Source of the DNA: Synechococcus sp. GreenBA-s | GTDB lineage: Bacteria > Cyanobacteriota > Cyanobacteriia > PCC-6307 > Cyanobiaceae | NCBI RefSeq assembly: GCF_024345855.1 | Contig: NZ_JAGQBX010000001.1 | Coordinates: 1 to 64,000 of the forward strand | Direction of reading: 5' to 3' | Length of the DNA stretch: 64,000 nucleotides | Part shown: piece by piece, positions 1-7,007 of the stretch | How positions within the stretch are numbered: position 1 is the stretch's first letter | How the letters are laid out: each line of letters opens with the position of its first letter | Position numbers and translations under genes: made by a program | Notes under the pieces: model-generated | What the model saw: the letters and a program-made list of their open reading frames with translations, nothing else | Told to the model about the DNA's origin: nothing | Database searches by the model: none

Positions 1-870
1 GGCGCGTGAGCGGGTGAGTTCGATCGCCTGCTCCGGTGCATCGCACCACTGCTCCATCAGGGCGTTCATGAAGGCTGGATCGTTATCCGCATCGATCCCG
101 CGCAGGGGGAAGGGCAGTTGCTGCCGCAGCCGCTGGATGGCGGCCAACACCGAGGCCCCATCCCGTGTGATCACGGGCAGGCTCTCGCTCCAGCCGGTGG
201 CGATGTCGGTGGCCACCAGGGTCCAGATGAACCGGCCCTCCAGACGGCCGCCGCAATGGGCCACCAGGTCGATCTCCAGCCAGCCGGGCTGCTTGTGGTC
301 GTCCCAGCCCTTGTAGACGCCAGTCGGCCGGAGGCCATACGTGCGCACCTGAACGCGCCGCCGTACGCCGCTGTGGGCCCGGGGAGGGCGCCGCCACCCA
401 TTGCCCGCACTGCTCTGGCGGACAGAGGCCAGCAGTCGATCAATCGTGGCGCTGCTCATCGTCAACACCCGTGCCCGCACGGACGGCTCCAGCTGCAAGT
501 GGCCGTGGTGCTCAAGCGACTCCACCAGCTGCGGCAGCAGGGCATGGAGCCGCTTGCCGCAAAGCCGATCACTGGCTTCCCACAGCGGCACCAGCGCCTC
601 AACCACCTCGGGGCCGTAGCGGCGGCGATGCTGGCCGCGGAGGCTGGTCTGCCGCTGATCGGGCTGCTGGTTCAACCGGCGCAGCAGCGATTTGCGGTGA
701 TAGCCGGTGAGAGCCTGCAGCTCATTCAGAAGCAGCTGCTTCCCCGTGCGGCTCAAGCTCCGGTAACGCGCGGCTGCCGCGTTGATCGCCAACGCAATTC
801 GCTCTCCCTCCTTGAGAGAGCCCGCCCGGACTGGCCTCAGGTTTTGCTCGCCCTGCCGGGCTGATGCCAT
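1..870 (-). CDS. DDE (rve-type) integrase-catalytic transposase, 3' end beyond the window
   Basis: The minus strand is open from an ATG at 870 to the window edge (290 codons, no stop reached). After an N-terminal part resembling a helix-turn-helix region (ELQALTGYHRKSLLRRL), the frame reads like the RNase H-like integrase core of transposases: LEIDLVAHCGG carries the likely first Asp and GIDADNDPAFMN the likely second. The final Glu would lie outside the window. The family is probably an ISNCY or IS481-like group, but I cannot fix it. It lies about 70 bp from the IS21-type element in the same orientation, so it is a second insertion rather than part of it. What is visible shows no frameshift. 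Confidence 0.75.
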   Translation of the reverse strand, partial: MASARQGEQNLRPVRAGSLKEGERIALAINAAAARYRSLSRTGKQLLLNELQALTGYHRKSLLRRLNQQPDQRQTSLRGQHRRRYGPEVVEALVPLWEASDRLCGKRLHALLPQLVESLEHHGHLQLEPSVRARVLTMSSATIDRLLASVRQSSAGNGWRRPPRAHSGVRRRVQVRTYGLRPTGVYKGWDDHKQPGWLEIDLVAHCGGRLEGRFIWTLVATDIATGWSESLPVITRDGASVLAAIQRLRQQLPFPLRGIDADNDPAFMNALMEQWCDAPEQAIELTRSRA

Positions 871-966
871 CAGAGGACGCCACTTTTGATGCAACAACCC
901 TAGACGGGTAGCAGCTTTAAAGATGCAATGCGCGGCTCGCGTCAATTACGTAGGCGGGTAGGAGCC

Positions 967-994
967 CCCACCCCCTGCCATGGCAGGGGGTGGG
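967..994. repeat. 28-bp perfect palindrome near the left IS21 end
   Basis: Every base pairs about the centre at 980/981, which contains CCATGG. The arms are CCCACCCCCTGCCA and its complement. It lies between the outer left repeat (941-960) and the inner repeat (1018-1031) of the IS21 element, downstream of istB. It could be an extruded hairpin that stops transcription or a transposase-binding structure. No U-rich run follows on either strand, so it is not a standard intrinsic terminator. Confidence 0.75.
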
Positions 995-1050
995 CCGCGC
1001 CGGGCTTGGGGGCGGTTGGCGGGTAATTGACACCCGGTCACGGCGCCGAA

Positions 1051-1845
1051 TCACCTGGCCGCAGTGCTGCCGGCGCGGCCTGCCCGTCTGCGGCGGTAGC
1101 TCTCTCCGTTGATCTGGATGATCGTGCTGTGGTCTACCAGCCGGTCCACCGCCGCCACCGTCATGGCGCTGGTGGAGAACACGTTCTCCCACTCGCTGAA
1201 CGGCTGATTGCTGGTCACCAGCAGGGAGCGGCGTTCGTAGCGGTGCATCACCAGCTCGAACAGCACCGAGGTCTCGGCCTCGTCCTTGCGGACGTAGCCA
1301 ATGTCGTCAATCACCAGCAGGGCGTAGCGATCCAGCTTGGTGAGCGCCTTGGCCAGGGCGTAATCGGCCTTGGCCTGCTGCAGCTGCTGCACCAGGGCCG
1401 TGCCGGAGAAGAAGCGAGCCGAGCGATCCAGGCTGATCAGGCTGCGGCAGATCCCGGAGGCCAGATGCGTTTTGCCCACGCCGCTGGGGCCAAACAGCAG
1501 CAGGTTTTCAGCACGATCCACCCAGCTGGTGTCATGGGCGAGCTGCTCGATCTGGGGGCGGTCCAGATCGGGGATGGCGCCCCAGTCGTAATCCGCCAGG
1601 GTCTTGGGCCAGGGCAGTTGGGCCTCATGCAACAGCCGCCGCAGCCGCGCCTGGTGCCTCTGCTGGTGCTCCTGCTCCGCCAGCACATAGAGGTAGCTGG
1701 CCGGGCTCCAGCCATCGGCTGCCGCCTGCTGTTCGGCCGCCTGCCACTGGCTGCGGAACTGCGCTAGTTTCAGCTGTTTGAGGAGCGCCGGCAGGGCACT
1801 CTCCAGTGCCGGCCGGCTGGGGGGCTCCACCCAGGAGTTCGTCAT
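1051..1845 (-). CDS. istB: IS21-family transposition helper ATPase IstB
   Basis: This 264-residue protein has the DnaC/DnaA-like AAA+ fold of IstB. Walker A is GPSGVGKTH (about residues 119-127) and Walker B is LLVIDDIG (about 174-181). The C-terminal half has the arginine-rich stretches and the VDRLVDHSTIIQINGESYR motif typical of the family. Length matches the usual 250-265 residues. IstB assembles on target DNA and activates IstA. Its ATG lies inside the 3' part of the istA frame, so translation is probably coupled. No disrupting mutation is visible. Confidence 0.95.
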   Translation of the reverse strand: MTNSWVEPPSRPALESALPALLKQLKLAQFRSQWQAAEQQAAADGWSPASYLYVLAEQEHQQRHQARLRRLLHEAQLPWPKTLADYDWGAIPDLDRPQIEQLAHDTSWVDRAENLLLFGPSGVGKTHLASGICRSLISLDRSARFFSGTALVQQLQQAKADYALAKALTKLDRYALLVIDDIGYVRKDEAETSVLFELVMHRYERRSLLVTSNQPFSEWENVFSTSAMTVAAVDRLVDHSTIIQINGESYRRRRAGRAGSTAAR

Positions 1846-3343
1846 AGCTGCTCAGTTGGTGTTCAGGGATCTGGAGTTGGGGCAGGGCCGAAAGACCCCG
1901 CGGCGGCCGCAGGCCGTAGTGATCGCGCAAGGCGGTAAGGCTGAGGGCACCGCTGCGTAGTGCCCGGCGCAGATACCGCTCCACACCTGGGAGATCGTCT
2001 GTGCGAGCGGCGACATGGAGGGCATCGACCATGACCTTGGCGGCCTGATCCGGCGGCAGGGCGACCAGCAGCTGGCGCCAGAGCTGCCGCCAGCTTTCTC
2101 CAGGCAGCAGGTCGGCCTGCAGCTGGGCGCGCAGCAGAGCCCGGGGCTTGCGGCGCAGGCTCTCGATCACGTGGCGGAAATCGATCCGCCGCAGTGGGCC
2201 ACTCTCGCCTGCTCGCCGATGCAACCGCGGCAGGGTTTCGACGAACTGGCTGCGCAGGTAGATGTCCAGCCGGTCATGGCGCAGATGCACCGTGAGCTGC
2301 TGACCGATCAGCCGTGAGGGGACGCTGTAGGTGACCTGCCGCACCTCGATCGTGCTGGTGCTCCGTACCCGCACCACCACGGGGTCGTAGTCGGCAAAGC
2401 GCTCCACCGGCAGCGGCTGCAGGTGCAGCCGCTCGATCTCCAGCCTCCCAGCCACCTCATGGCGGCCGTTGAGGGTGGCGGTGACGCGTGCCACCAGCTG
2501 CCGGTACTCGGCCTCGGTGGCGAAATCACGGCTGCCGCGCTGGAGTAGCTGCTGCTCCAGCCGCCTCTTCCAGTGCCGGTGCGGGCCCTCGATCGCGCCG
2601 TTCTCATGGGCCACGCCGCGGTTGTTGCGGGTGGCGATCACGCCCAGGTGGGAGCAGAGCTCGCGGTACCGGCTGGTGTAGTCGCCGGCGTAGCTGCCAT
2701 CGCGGTTGCGGAAGCAGGCGCTGAGGCTGTCGGTGCGGTGCTCCGACGGCACACCGCCGCAGAGCGTGAGGGCGTTCTGCAGGGCTTCTGAAAGGGCGAC
2801 AAAGCTCTCGCCGCCGTGAATCACCTCCACATGACACCAGCCCGAATAGGGCAGGCGGAAGTGGAACAGCCGGTGCTCCAGCACCTCTCCGGCCACGGTG
2901 ATGGGCTCACCCTTGAGCAGGGTGAAATCGGAGATGCCCAGGACGCCGGGCTGGTGGTGCTGCAGAAACATCACGTCGCGGGCAGGGCCATGCAGGGCCT
3001 TCCACTGCTCGACGCGGCGCTGCAGGGTGCGCTTGCGCCGATACCACTCCTGGCCGGGGAAGGTCTGCTCCAGGTGCAGGAGCAGCGTCTGGGGTTCAAG
3101 CTGCGGTGCCTTCTCGAGCATGGGCACCAGCACGCTCTCCCACACCGCCGCCAGCGGATCGGCGCGGGTGCGCCAGTGACGGCCGCGCTGTTGCTGATCC
3201 TGGGGCTGCAGGTCGCCCCGATCGATCCGCTGGGCGCTGCGCACCGAGATCCCCACCGCATCAGCAGCGATCTGCTGGCTGAGCCCGGCGGCCCGTCTGG
3301 CCATGTACCGCTCCTTGATCCGCAACGACAGAGGGGCGGGCAT
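1625..3343 (-). CDS. istA: IS21-family transposase IstA with an unusual run-on C-terminus
   Basis: The protein is 572 residues. The N-terminus has a helix-turn-helix (RMAGLSQQIAADAVG-like region) and is followed by an RNase H-fold integrase core. The likely acidic triad is Asp in GISDFTLLKG, Asp in SEHRTDSLSACF and Glu in HENGAIEGPHRHW. Normal IstA homology ends at about HQLSSYDELL, exactly where the istB start codon lies (1845). Here the frame does not stop, and it continues about 73 codons through istB as Pro/Ala/Gly-rich sequence. This suggests that the normal stop was lost or that this copy tolerates a 221-nt overlap. Upstream and downstream parts are otherwise intact. Confidence 0.9.
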   Translation of the reverse strand: MPAPLSLRIKERYMARRAAGLSQQIAADAVGISVRSAQRIDRGDLQPQDQQQRGRHWRTRADPLAAVWESVLVPMLEKAPQLEPQTLLLHLEQTFPGQEWYRRKRTLQRRVEQWKALHGPARDVMFLQHHQPGVLGISDFTLLKGEPITVAGEVLEHRLFHFRLPYSGWCHVEVIHGGESFVALSEALQNALTLCGGVPSEHRTDSLSACFRNRDGSYAGDYTSRYRELCSHLGVIATRNNRGVAHENGAIEGPHRHWKRRLEQQLLQRGSRDFATEAEYRQLVARVTATLNGRHEVAGRLEIERLHLQPLPVERFADYDPVVVRVRSTSTIEVRQVTYSVPSRLIGQQLTVHLRHDRLDIYLRSQFVETLPRLHRRAGESGPLRRIDFRHVIESLRRKPRALLRAQLQADLLPGESWRQLWRQLLVALPPDQAAKVMVDALHVAARTDDLPGVERYLRRALRSGALSLTALRDHYGLRPPRGLSALPQLQIPEHQLSSYDELLGGAPQPAGTGECPAGAPQTAETSAVPQPVAGGRTAGGSRWLEPGQLPLCAGGAGAPAEAPGAAAAAVA

Positions 3344-3425
3344 CGCGGGGCTCCAGACCTGAACTGGAGCCCTGTTGTCGCGTCCTGAGACCCGCCTATG
3401 TAGTTGCGCGGTCCCGCCTATCTAA

Positions 3426-3839
3426 TCGTCGCCGGACAATCTCACCGATCCGCTGCTGGCCTGGCTGCCAAGTGCCCTGAGTCCCGATCTGGCCAGGCCC
3501 GCGATGCCGAGTCTGAGTGAAATGGCGCTCGCGGTAGCCCTGGCGCGGGCGGTGGATGGTCTGGAAGAGGGTCGCTGGGTGGCGGACGACACGATCGGCT
3601 ACAGCCGTACGACCTCCGGCAATGAGATCGACTTCAGCCCCGTGCGGGTGCCCACCGAGGAGGGATCTGGCCTGACAACCCCGATCGAATCGAAGTGGGT
3701 GGGTGACGGGTGGCGCCGGGAAGCGCTCGTGCTGGAGGGGCGCTACGGCCGCGGTGTGATGGCCACCAAGTCGATCCTGAACCTGGAGCATCCGAGCTGG
3801 GCGATCCCGGCGCCACTGGTGGCCTGTCTGCTGGGGTAG
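3426..3839 (+). pseudogene. C-terminal fragment of an AAA/DUF4143-type ATPase, cut by IS21
   Basis: The frame is open from just after a TAA at 3423-3425, next to the IS21 right end, to a stop at 3837-3839. It encodes about 137 residues, with the last 111 following an ATG at 3504. The sequence GNEIDFSPV ... TPIESKWVGDGWRREAL ... GVMATKSILNLEHPSWAIPAPLVACLLG matches the C-terminal nuclease-like part of DUF4143 ATPases, which normally exceed 400 residues. The N-terminal AAA+ module with Walker motifs is absent, and it is not visible on the far side of the IS. I infer gene disruption followed by loss of the 5' part. Confidence 0.7.
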
Positions 3840-3862
3840 GGCTTCAGCCCTGCCAGGAGCAG

Positions 3863-4207
3863 TCAGGGGAGCTCCAGCCAGCCCCGCAGGGCCAGATCGA
3901 GTTCGATCAACGCCTGGGGTTGCAGCTGACCCACCACCTCCCCCACGGCCTAGATGGACACCATGAACAGCTTGTCGACCATCAGCTGCGAGGGCTTGCG
4001 CAGCCCATTGCGCGGCGAGGGCTCCACGGCGATCCGCACCAGCGGGGCCTGCGTGAGGGTGCTGGTGAGCGGGCAGAGGGTGACGCTGGGATGGGCCTGC
4101 AACCAGCGGTCGGCCTGCACCACCACGGCCGGTCGTGGCTGGCCGGAATAGACCCCGGGGCTGGCCACGGTCACCACCGTTCCCCGGCGGAGCGGCGGGA
4201 TCGTCAT
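3863..4207 (-). pseudogene. MazF/PemK-type toxin interrupted by an in-frame amber codon
   Basis: The start MTIPPLRRGTVVTVASPG..YSGQPRPAVVVQ is the classic MazF/PemK opening, an SH3-like barrel endoribonuclease. The reading frame meets TAG at 3950-3952 after LMVDKLFMVSI. The same frame then continues with AVGEVVGQLQPQALIELDLALRGWLELP and ends with TGA at 3863-3865, which is the expected MazF C-terminal helix. Without the stop it would be 114 residues, the normal family length. The truncated 85-residue product would lack the last helix and is probably inactive. Its ATG overlaps the antitoxin stop (ATGA). Confidence 0.8.
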
Positions 4208-4440
4208 GCCGTCCAGTCGCTCCAGTTGGGCACCTGCTCACTCCAGTGGGGCTGCTCCAACTGGGCGAGATGCTCCGACTGGCGCCGGGCCTCGTCGCCA
4301 TCGCCATGGCGCAGCAGGTATTGATCGATGGCTTCGCGGATGCAGGCACTACGGCTTTTGCCCAGGTGCTGGGCCACCGCATCAAGCCGCTGTTCCACTG
4401 CGGGATCCACCCGCACGCCGATCACCATGACCCCAGCCAT
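4204..4440 (-). CDS. Ribbon-helix-helix antitoxin partner of the MazF-like toxin
   Basis: This 78-residue protein has an N-terminal ribbon-helix-helix: beta strand VMVIGVRVDPAVEQRLDAVAQ followed by HLGKSRSACIREAIDQYL. It belongs to the CopG/Arc/MetJ superfamily and acts as DNA-binding autorepressor and toxin neutraliser. The C-terminal tail, rich in Gln/Trp/Glu, would wrap the toxin. It precedes and overlaps the MazF-like gene by 4 nt, the usual coupled order. The toxin is broken, so this gene may survive as a solitary repressor or against toxins elsewhere in the genome. Confidence 0.8.
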   Translation of the reverse strand: MAGVMVIGVRVDPAVEQRLDAVAQHLGKSRSACIREAIDQYLLRHGDGDEARRQSEHLAQLEQPHWSEQVPNWSDWTA

Positions 4441-4793
4441 CAGCCAGCCGCCGCAGAATCGCGAATCTCCACCCAGGGTTCACCGGCCTCAAGGGCCTGG
4501 ATCGCCGCCGGCAGAGTCAGTGCCAGCACGTTCTGGAGCGCCTGGTTGGAGCTGTTCCCCAGCCGCAGCCAGATCACCTGGGGAGGTGGTCCATCAGCCT
4601 GCAGGAGCGTGATGAAGTCCCGATCCTTGGTCATCACCACAGCCTCCGCAGCCCGGGCGGCGCGGAAGATCTCGCGATCATCCGCATCCCTGAGGTTCAG
4701 GTCCCTCACGGCACGCACGATGAGGCCAGGGAACTGCGCCTCCAGCCAGGGAGCCATCAGGGGAGAGAGCTGGGCGTCGAGCCAGAGGATCAC
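4440..4793 (-). CDS. DUF5615 PIN-like toxin
   Basis: The 117-residue protein starts MILWLDAQLSPLMAPWL, with the first PIN-type acidic residue in WLDAQL. It also carries LRDADDREIFRAARAAEAVVMTKDRDF, whose Asp cluster is the usual acidic centre of DUF5615, a PIN-fold family. By family knowledge these act as RNase toxins with DUF433 partners. The gene overlaps the upstream DUF433 gene by 4 nt (4790-4793) and abuts the RHH antitoxin gene downstream, so four toxin-antitoxin genes run in one direction. The length looks complete. Confidence 0.85.
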   Translation of the reverse strand: MILWLDAQLSPLMAPWLEAQFPGLIVRAVRDLNLRDADDREIFRAARAAEAVVMTKDRDFITLLQADGPPPQVIWLRLGNSSNQALQNVLALTLPAAIQALEAGEPWVEIRDSAAAG

Positions 4794-5008
4794 GCCACGA
4801 GAACCGGGTGGTCCACTTCCCGGGCGGCGTAGCTGAGCGCTGCCACGAGATCAGCAGGTTCGAGATCCGGCAGCTCCACCAGGATCTGTTCGCTGCTTAA
4901 GCCAGCGGCATAGAGATCGAGCACATCGCTCACACGGATCCTCATGCCCCGAATGCAGGGCTTGCCGCTGCACTGATCCGGGTTGTGGGTGATGCGCTTG
5001 TGGGCCAT
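4790..5008 (-). CDS. DUF433 antitoxin
   Basis: The 72-residue protein has the DUF433 signature: ITHNPDQCSGKPCIRGMRIRVSDVL, then DLYAAGLSSEQILVELPDLEPADLVAALSYAARE. This is a winged/homeodomain-like fold related to VapB-type antitoxins. It is first in a two-gene unit with the DUF5615 toxin and overlaps it by ATGA-type coupling. It probably represses its own promoter in the region upstream of 5008. The start is the only ATG giving the normal family length. Confidence 0.85.
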   Translation of the reverse strand: MAHKRITHNPDQCSGKPCIRGMRIRVSDVLDLYAAGLSSEQILVELPDLEPADLVAALSYAAREVDHPVLVA

Positions 5009-5414
5009 AGCTCCAGGCTAAGGGGTTGCTCCATGCACGAACACCTGCCACCAGGAGCTCCGCTGCATGTGGTTTCGCCGTTCCGCTGGCATGGAGCAGG
5101 ACACCATCTGCAGCAGAGACACCCGCGTGCCTCCCGCACGGCGGACGCTATCTGGGCCTGGTTCCGCTGAAGGGCCATGCCGGGCTGCCTCAGTGTCCGT
5201 CGGGGGCAAGGGCTGCGCCCCACGGCGCCTGCGCCCATGTCCCCCACCCTCGATCGGCTCACCGCTGAGGATCCCGTCGCCCTGGTGCAGTCGTGCCACA
5301 GCGCTCTGCTCTGGATCCTGCGCAGCCACCAGAGCCAGCCGATTCCCCCCTTCCGGATCGATCACTCCTACGGGAAGAGGGAGCCACGCCGCAGGGTTAT
5401 CCCCCTGGTGCAGA
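5009..5414. other. Stretch without a convincing gene, left of the IS407-type element
   Basis: Several overlapping frames are open here on both strands because of high GC. The best plus-strand candidate starts at 5237 (MSPTLDRLTAEDPVALVQ) and runs into the left end of the IS3-type element, stopping at 5422 inside it. It may be the N-terminal stump of a gene cut by the insertion. No family is recognised and no continuation is seen beyond the right end of the element at 6724. Confidence 0.3.
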
Positions 5415-5465
5415 TGACGTGACCCCCTTTGTCGGTCCAGGCCTTATGAGAGTGGGTGGTTGTGG

Positions 5466-6384
5466 TCATGCTGCAGCTCCCTTTTGAGCTGCCTCCAGGG
5501 GCGTCAGCCCCTGGAGGGCCGAGTGCGGCCTGATTGCGTTGTACTCCCAGCGCCAACGGTCGGCCAGGATCTGCGCCTCCGGAGCTGTGGTGAACAACTC
5601 AGTGTTGAGGAACTCATCCCGGAAGCGGCCGTTGTAGACGAAGTCGAGCGGAGCTCATCGGATTCCGCGAATCCGTTCTCCCATGGGGATCCCGGCGCGA
5701 TGTAGGCCGTGCTGGTGGTGGGGCTGGCCTCACACCAGTTCCGTAGGGCCTCGGCGTAGCCCTTGGGCTTCTGCGTAGGCAAAGCCTTCTCGAAGAGAAG
5801 CAGTTGAACTCCGGGCCGTTGTCGCTGCGGATGAACGCCGGCGCCGGGTAGAGGCTGGTGAGTTCCTCCAGCACGGCCACCACGTCCTTGGCCTTGCAGC
5901 GCCTGCCCACCCGGATCGCCAGGCAGAGGCGACTGTGCTCGTCGATCACGTTCAGGAACTTGAGCCTGCGGCCATCAGCTGTGGCATCGAACTGGAAGTC
6001 CATGGCCCACACCTGGTGGGGACGCTCGGCACGGTGACGCCTCACCGAGCCGTCTGCGGGTCGTGCCCGCTTTCGCTTCCTGGGAGTGGGCCGCTGCAGG
6101 CCTTCCTCCCGCCAAAGCCGTTGCACCCGCTTGTGATTGACGGTCCATCCCTCCCTCCGCAGCAGGCGGTAGGCCATGCGCCGGCCCCAGCGGATGTGCT
6201 CAGCCGCGATCTCGCGGAGACGATGGCGGAGCTTTGCCTCCTCAATGGCGAGGACCTTGCCGGCATGGCGCTGGGTGCTGCGGTGCTGCCCCACCACCCG
6301 GCAGATGAAGCGTTCAGAAGCCCGGTAGCGCTCCTGCAGGACCACGACAGCCCTGCGCCGGCGTTCCGGGCTCAGAAGTTTCCC
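5466..6384 (-). pseudogene. IS3-family OrfB (DDE transposase) with two frameshifts
   Basis: From the slippery site the frame reads GKLLSPERRRRAVVVLQERY and continues through the IS3 core with HQVWAMDFQFDATADG (first Asp) and FIRSDNGPEF (second Asp). After GPEF there are about 50 nt of foreign sequence (NCFSSRRLCLRR in this frame) and the frame changes. The next piece, ALRNWCEASPTTSTAYIAPGSPWENGFAES, carries the catalytic Glu region. A second shift follows, then YNGRFRDEFLNTELFTTAPEAQILADRWRW to the normal end and TGA at 5466. All parts of the enzyme can be traced, but in three frames. Confidence 0.85.
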
Positions 6385-6650
6385 TCGGCGAGATCCTTGA
6401 GCATCGCCTTTTCCAGCTCCGCCTCCGCCAACAGCTTTTTGAGGCGGGCGTTCTCCTTCTCCAGCTGCGTCAGCCGTTTGGCCTCCTCGGCCTGCATGCC
6501 GCCGTACTGCTGCCGCCACCGGTGGTAGGTCGGCTGCGTCACCTCGATGAGGCGGCAGACGTCGGCAACGGTCTTGCCTTGGGCGATCAGCTGCTCGGCG
6601 GTCTTGAGCTTGCGGATGATCTGCTCCGCTGTGTGCCTGGTGCGTTTCAT
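6372..6650 (-). CDS. IS3-family OrfA (helix-turn-helix/leucine zipper)
   Basis: The ATG at 6650 gives MKRTRHTAEQIIRKLKTAEQ, the standard start of IS407-type OrfA. Then comes the HTH (IAQGKTVADVCRLIEVTQPTYHRWRQQYGG) and a heptad-repeat coiled coil (LTQLEKENARLKKLLAEAELEKAML) that makes the leucine zipper. It is 92 residues, the normal size. OrfA binds the ends, and the OrfAB frameshift product is the transposase. The gene is intact although its orfB partner is not. Confidence 0.9.
   Translation of the reverse strand: MKRTRHTAEQIIRKLKTAEQLIAQGKTVADVCRLIEVTQPTYHRWRQQYGGMQAEEAKRLTQLEKENARLKKLLAEAELEKAMLKDLAEGNF
6378..6384 (-). promoter_or_regulatory. Programmed -1 frameshift heptamer GGGAAAC
   Basis: In the zero frame of orfA the codons are GAG GGA AAC TTC TGA, which gives the X XXY YYZ heptamer G GGA AAC just before the orfA stop. 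Slipping back one base yields GGG AAA CTT CTG AGC, exactly the start of the orfB homology (GKLLS). This is the usual means by which IS3 elements make the OrfAB transposase. Confidence 0.75.
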
Positions 6651-7007
6651 GGTCGAGTCCCCGGCCCAGTCTGGCCGGATGAGGACTCTCATTCACCCTG
6701 GACCGATTCCCGGGGTCCACGTCAGGGGCTCGGACCCAACGGAACGTCCCGATTGACACCTGGCCCCAGGTGCCTGCACCGGCAGCTCCGCCCACAACTG
6801 AAAACACTTGATCCGAACACGATCAACCGACCGCACAGCTGCGCCCGACCCCCTTGGGATGGCACCACGGCTGAGCAGACAGACGCCCGGGGCCAACGCT
6901 CCGGGCTTTGTTGTGCTTGGGCCTGAAGGCGTTGGATCAGATCGGGCCTGCAGCAGATCGCTAGCTGCCGAGTATGACGGTCACTGCCCCAGACATGCCC
7001 TGACAGA

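Larger units (their letters stand above)
941..3412 (-). mobile_element. IS21-family insertion sequence (istA-istB)
   Basis: Two minus-strand genes, istA then istB, are framed by related ends. On the left GTCAATTACGTAGGCGGGTA lies at 941-960. On the right the near inverted repeat ACCCGCCTATGTAGTTGCG lies at 3390-3408, and a second partial copy (TCCCGCCTATCT) starts about 21 bp further out. An inward partner, GGCGGGTAATTGAC, lies at 1018-1031. Multiple end repeats are usual for IS21, where the transposase binds L and R subsites. The right end directly abuts a truncated ATPase reading frame, which suggests the element interrupted that gene. Exact termini and target duplication are not resolved. 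Confidence 0.8.
5415..6724 (-). mobile_element. IS3-family element, IS407-type, decayed
   Basis: The ends are imperfect inverted repeats. On the left TGACGTGACCCCC begins at 5415, with GTCGGTCCAGG and ATGAGAGT further in. On the right the complement starting at 6724 reads TGACGTGGACCCC, with ATCGGTCCAGGG and ATGAGAGT following. Between them lie a minus-strand orfA and a broken orfB with a G GGA AAC slippery site. The total of about 1.3 kb fits the group. No direct target duplication is visible in the flanks, and the second frame is disrupted, so the element cannot move by itself. Confidence 0.8.

Noticed and set aside
118-864. Long plus-strand frame of 248 residues at the left edge
   Set aside because: It is antisense to a continuous transposase frame with recognisable DDE motifs. 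The plus-strand protein has no family features.
1027-1767. Long plus-strand frame opposite istB
   Set aside because: It is a high-GC shadow; istB on the minus strand has clear Walker motifs.
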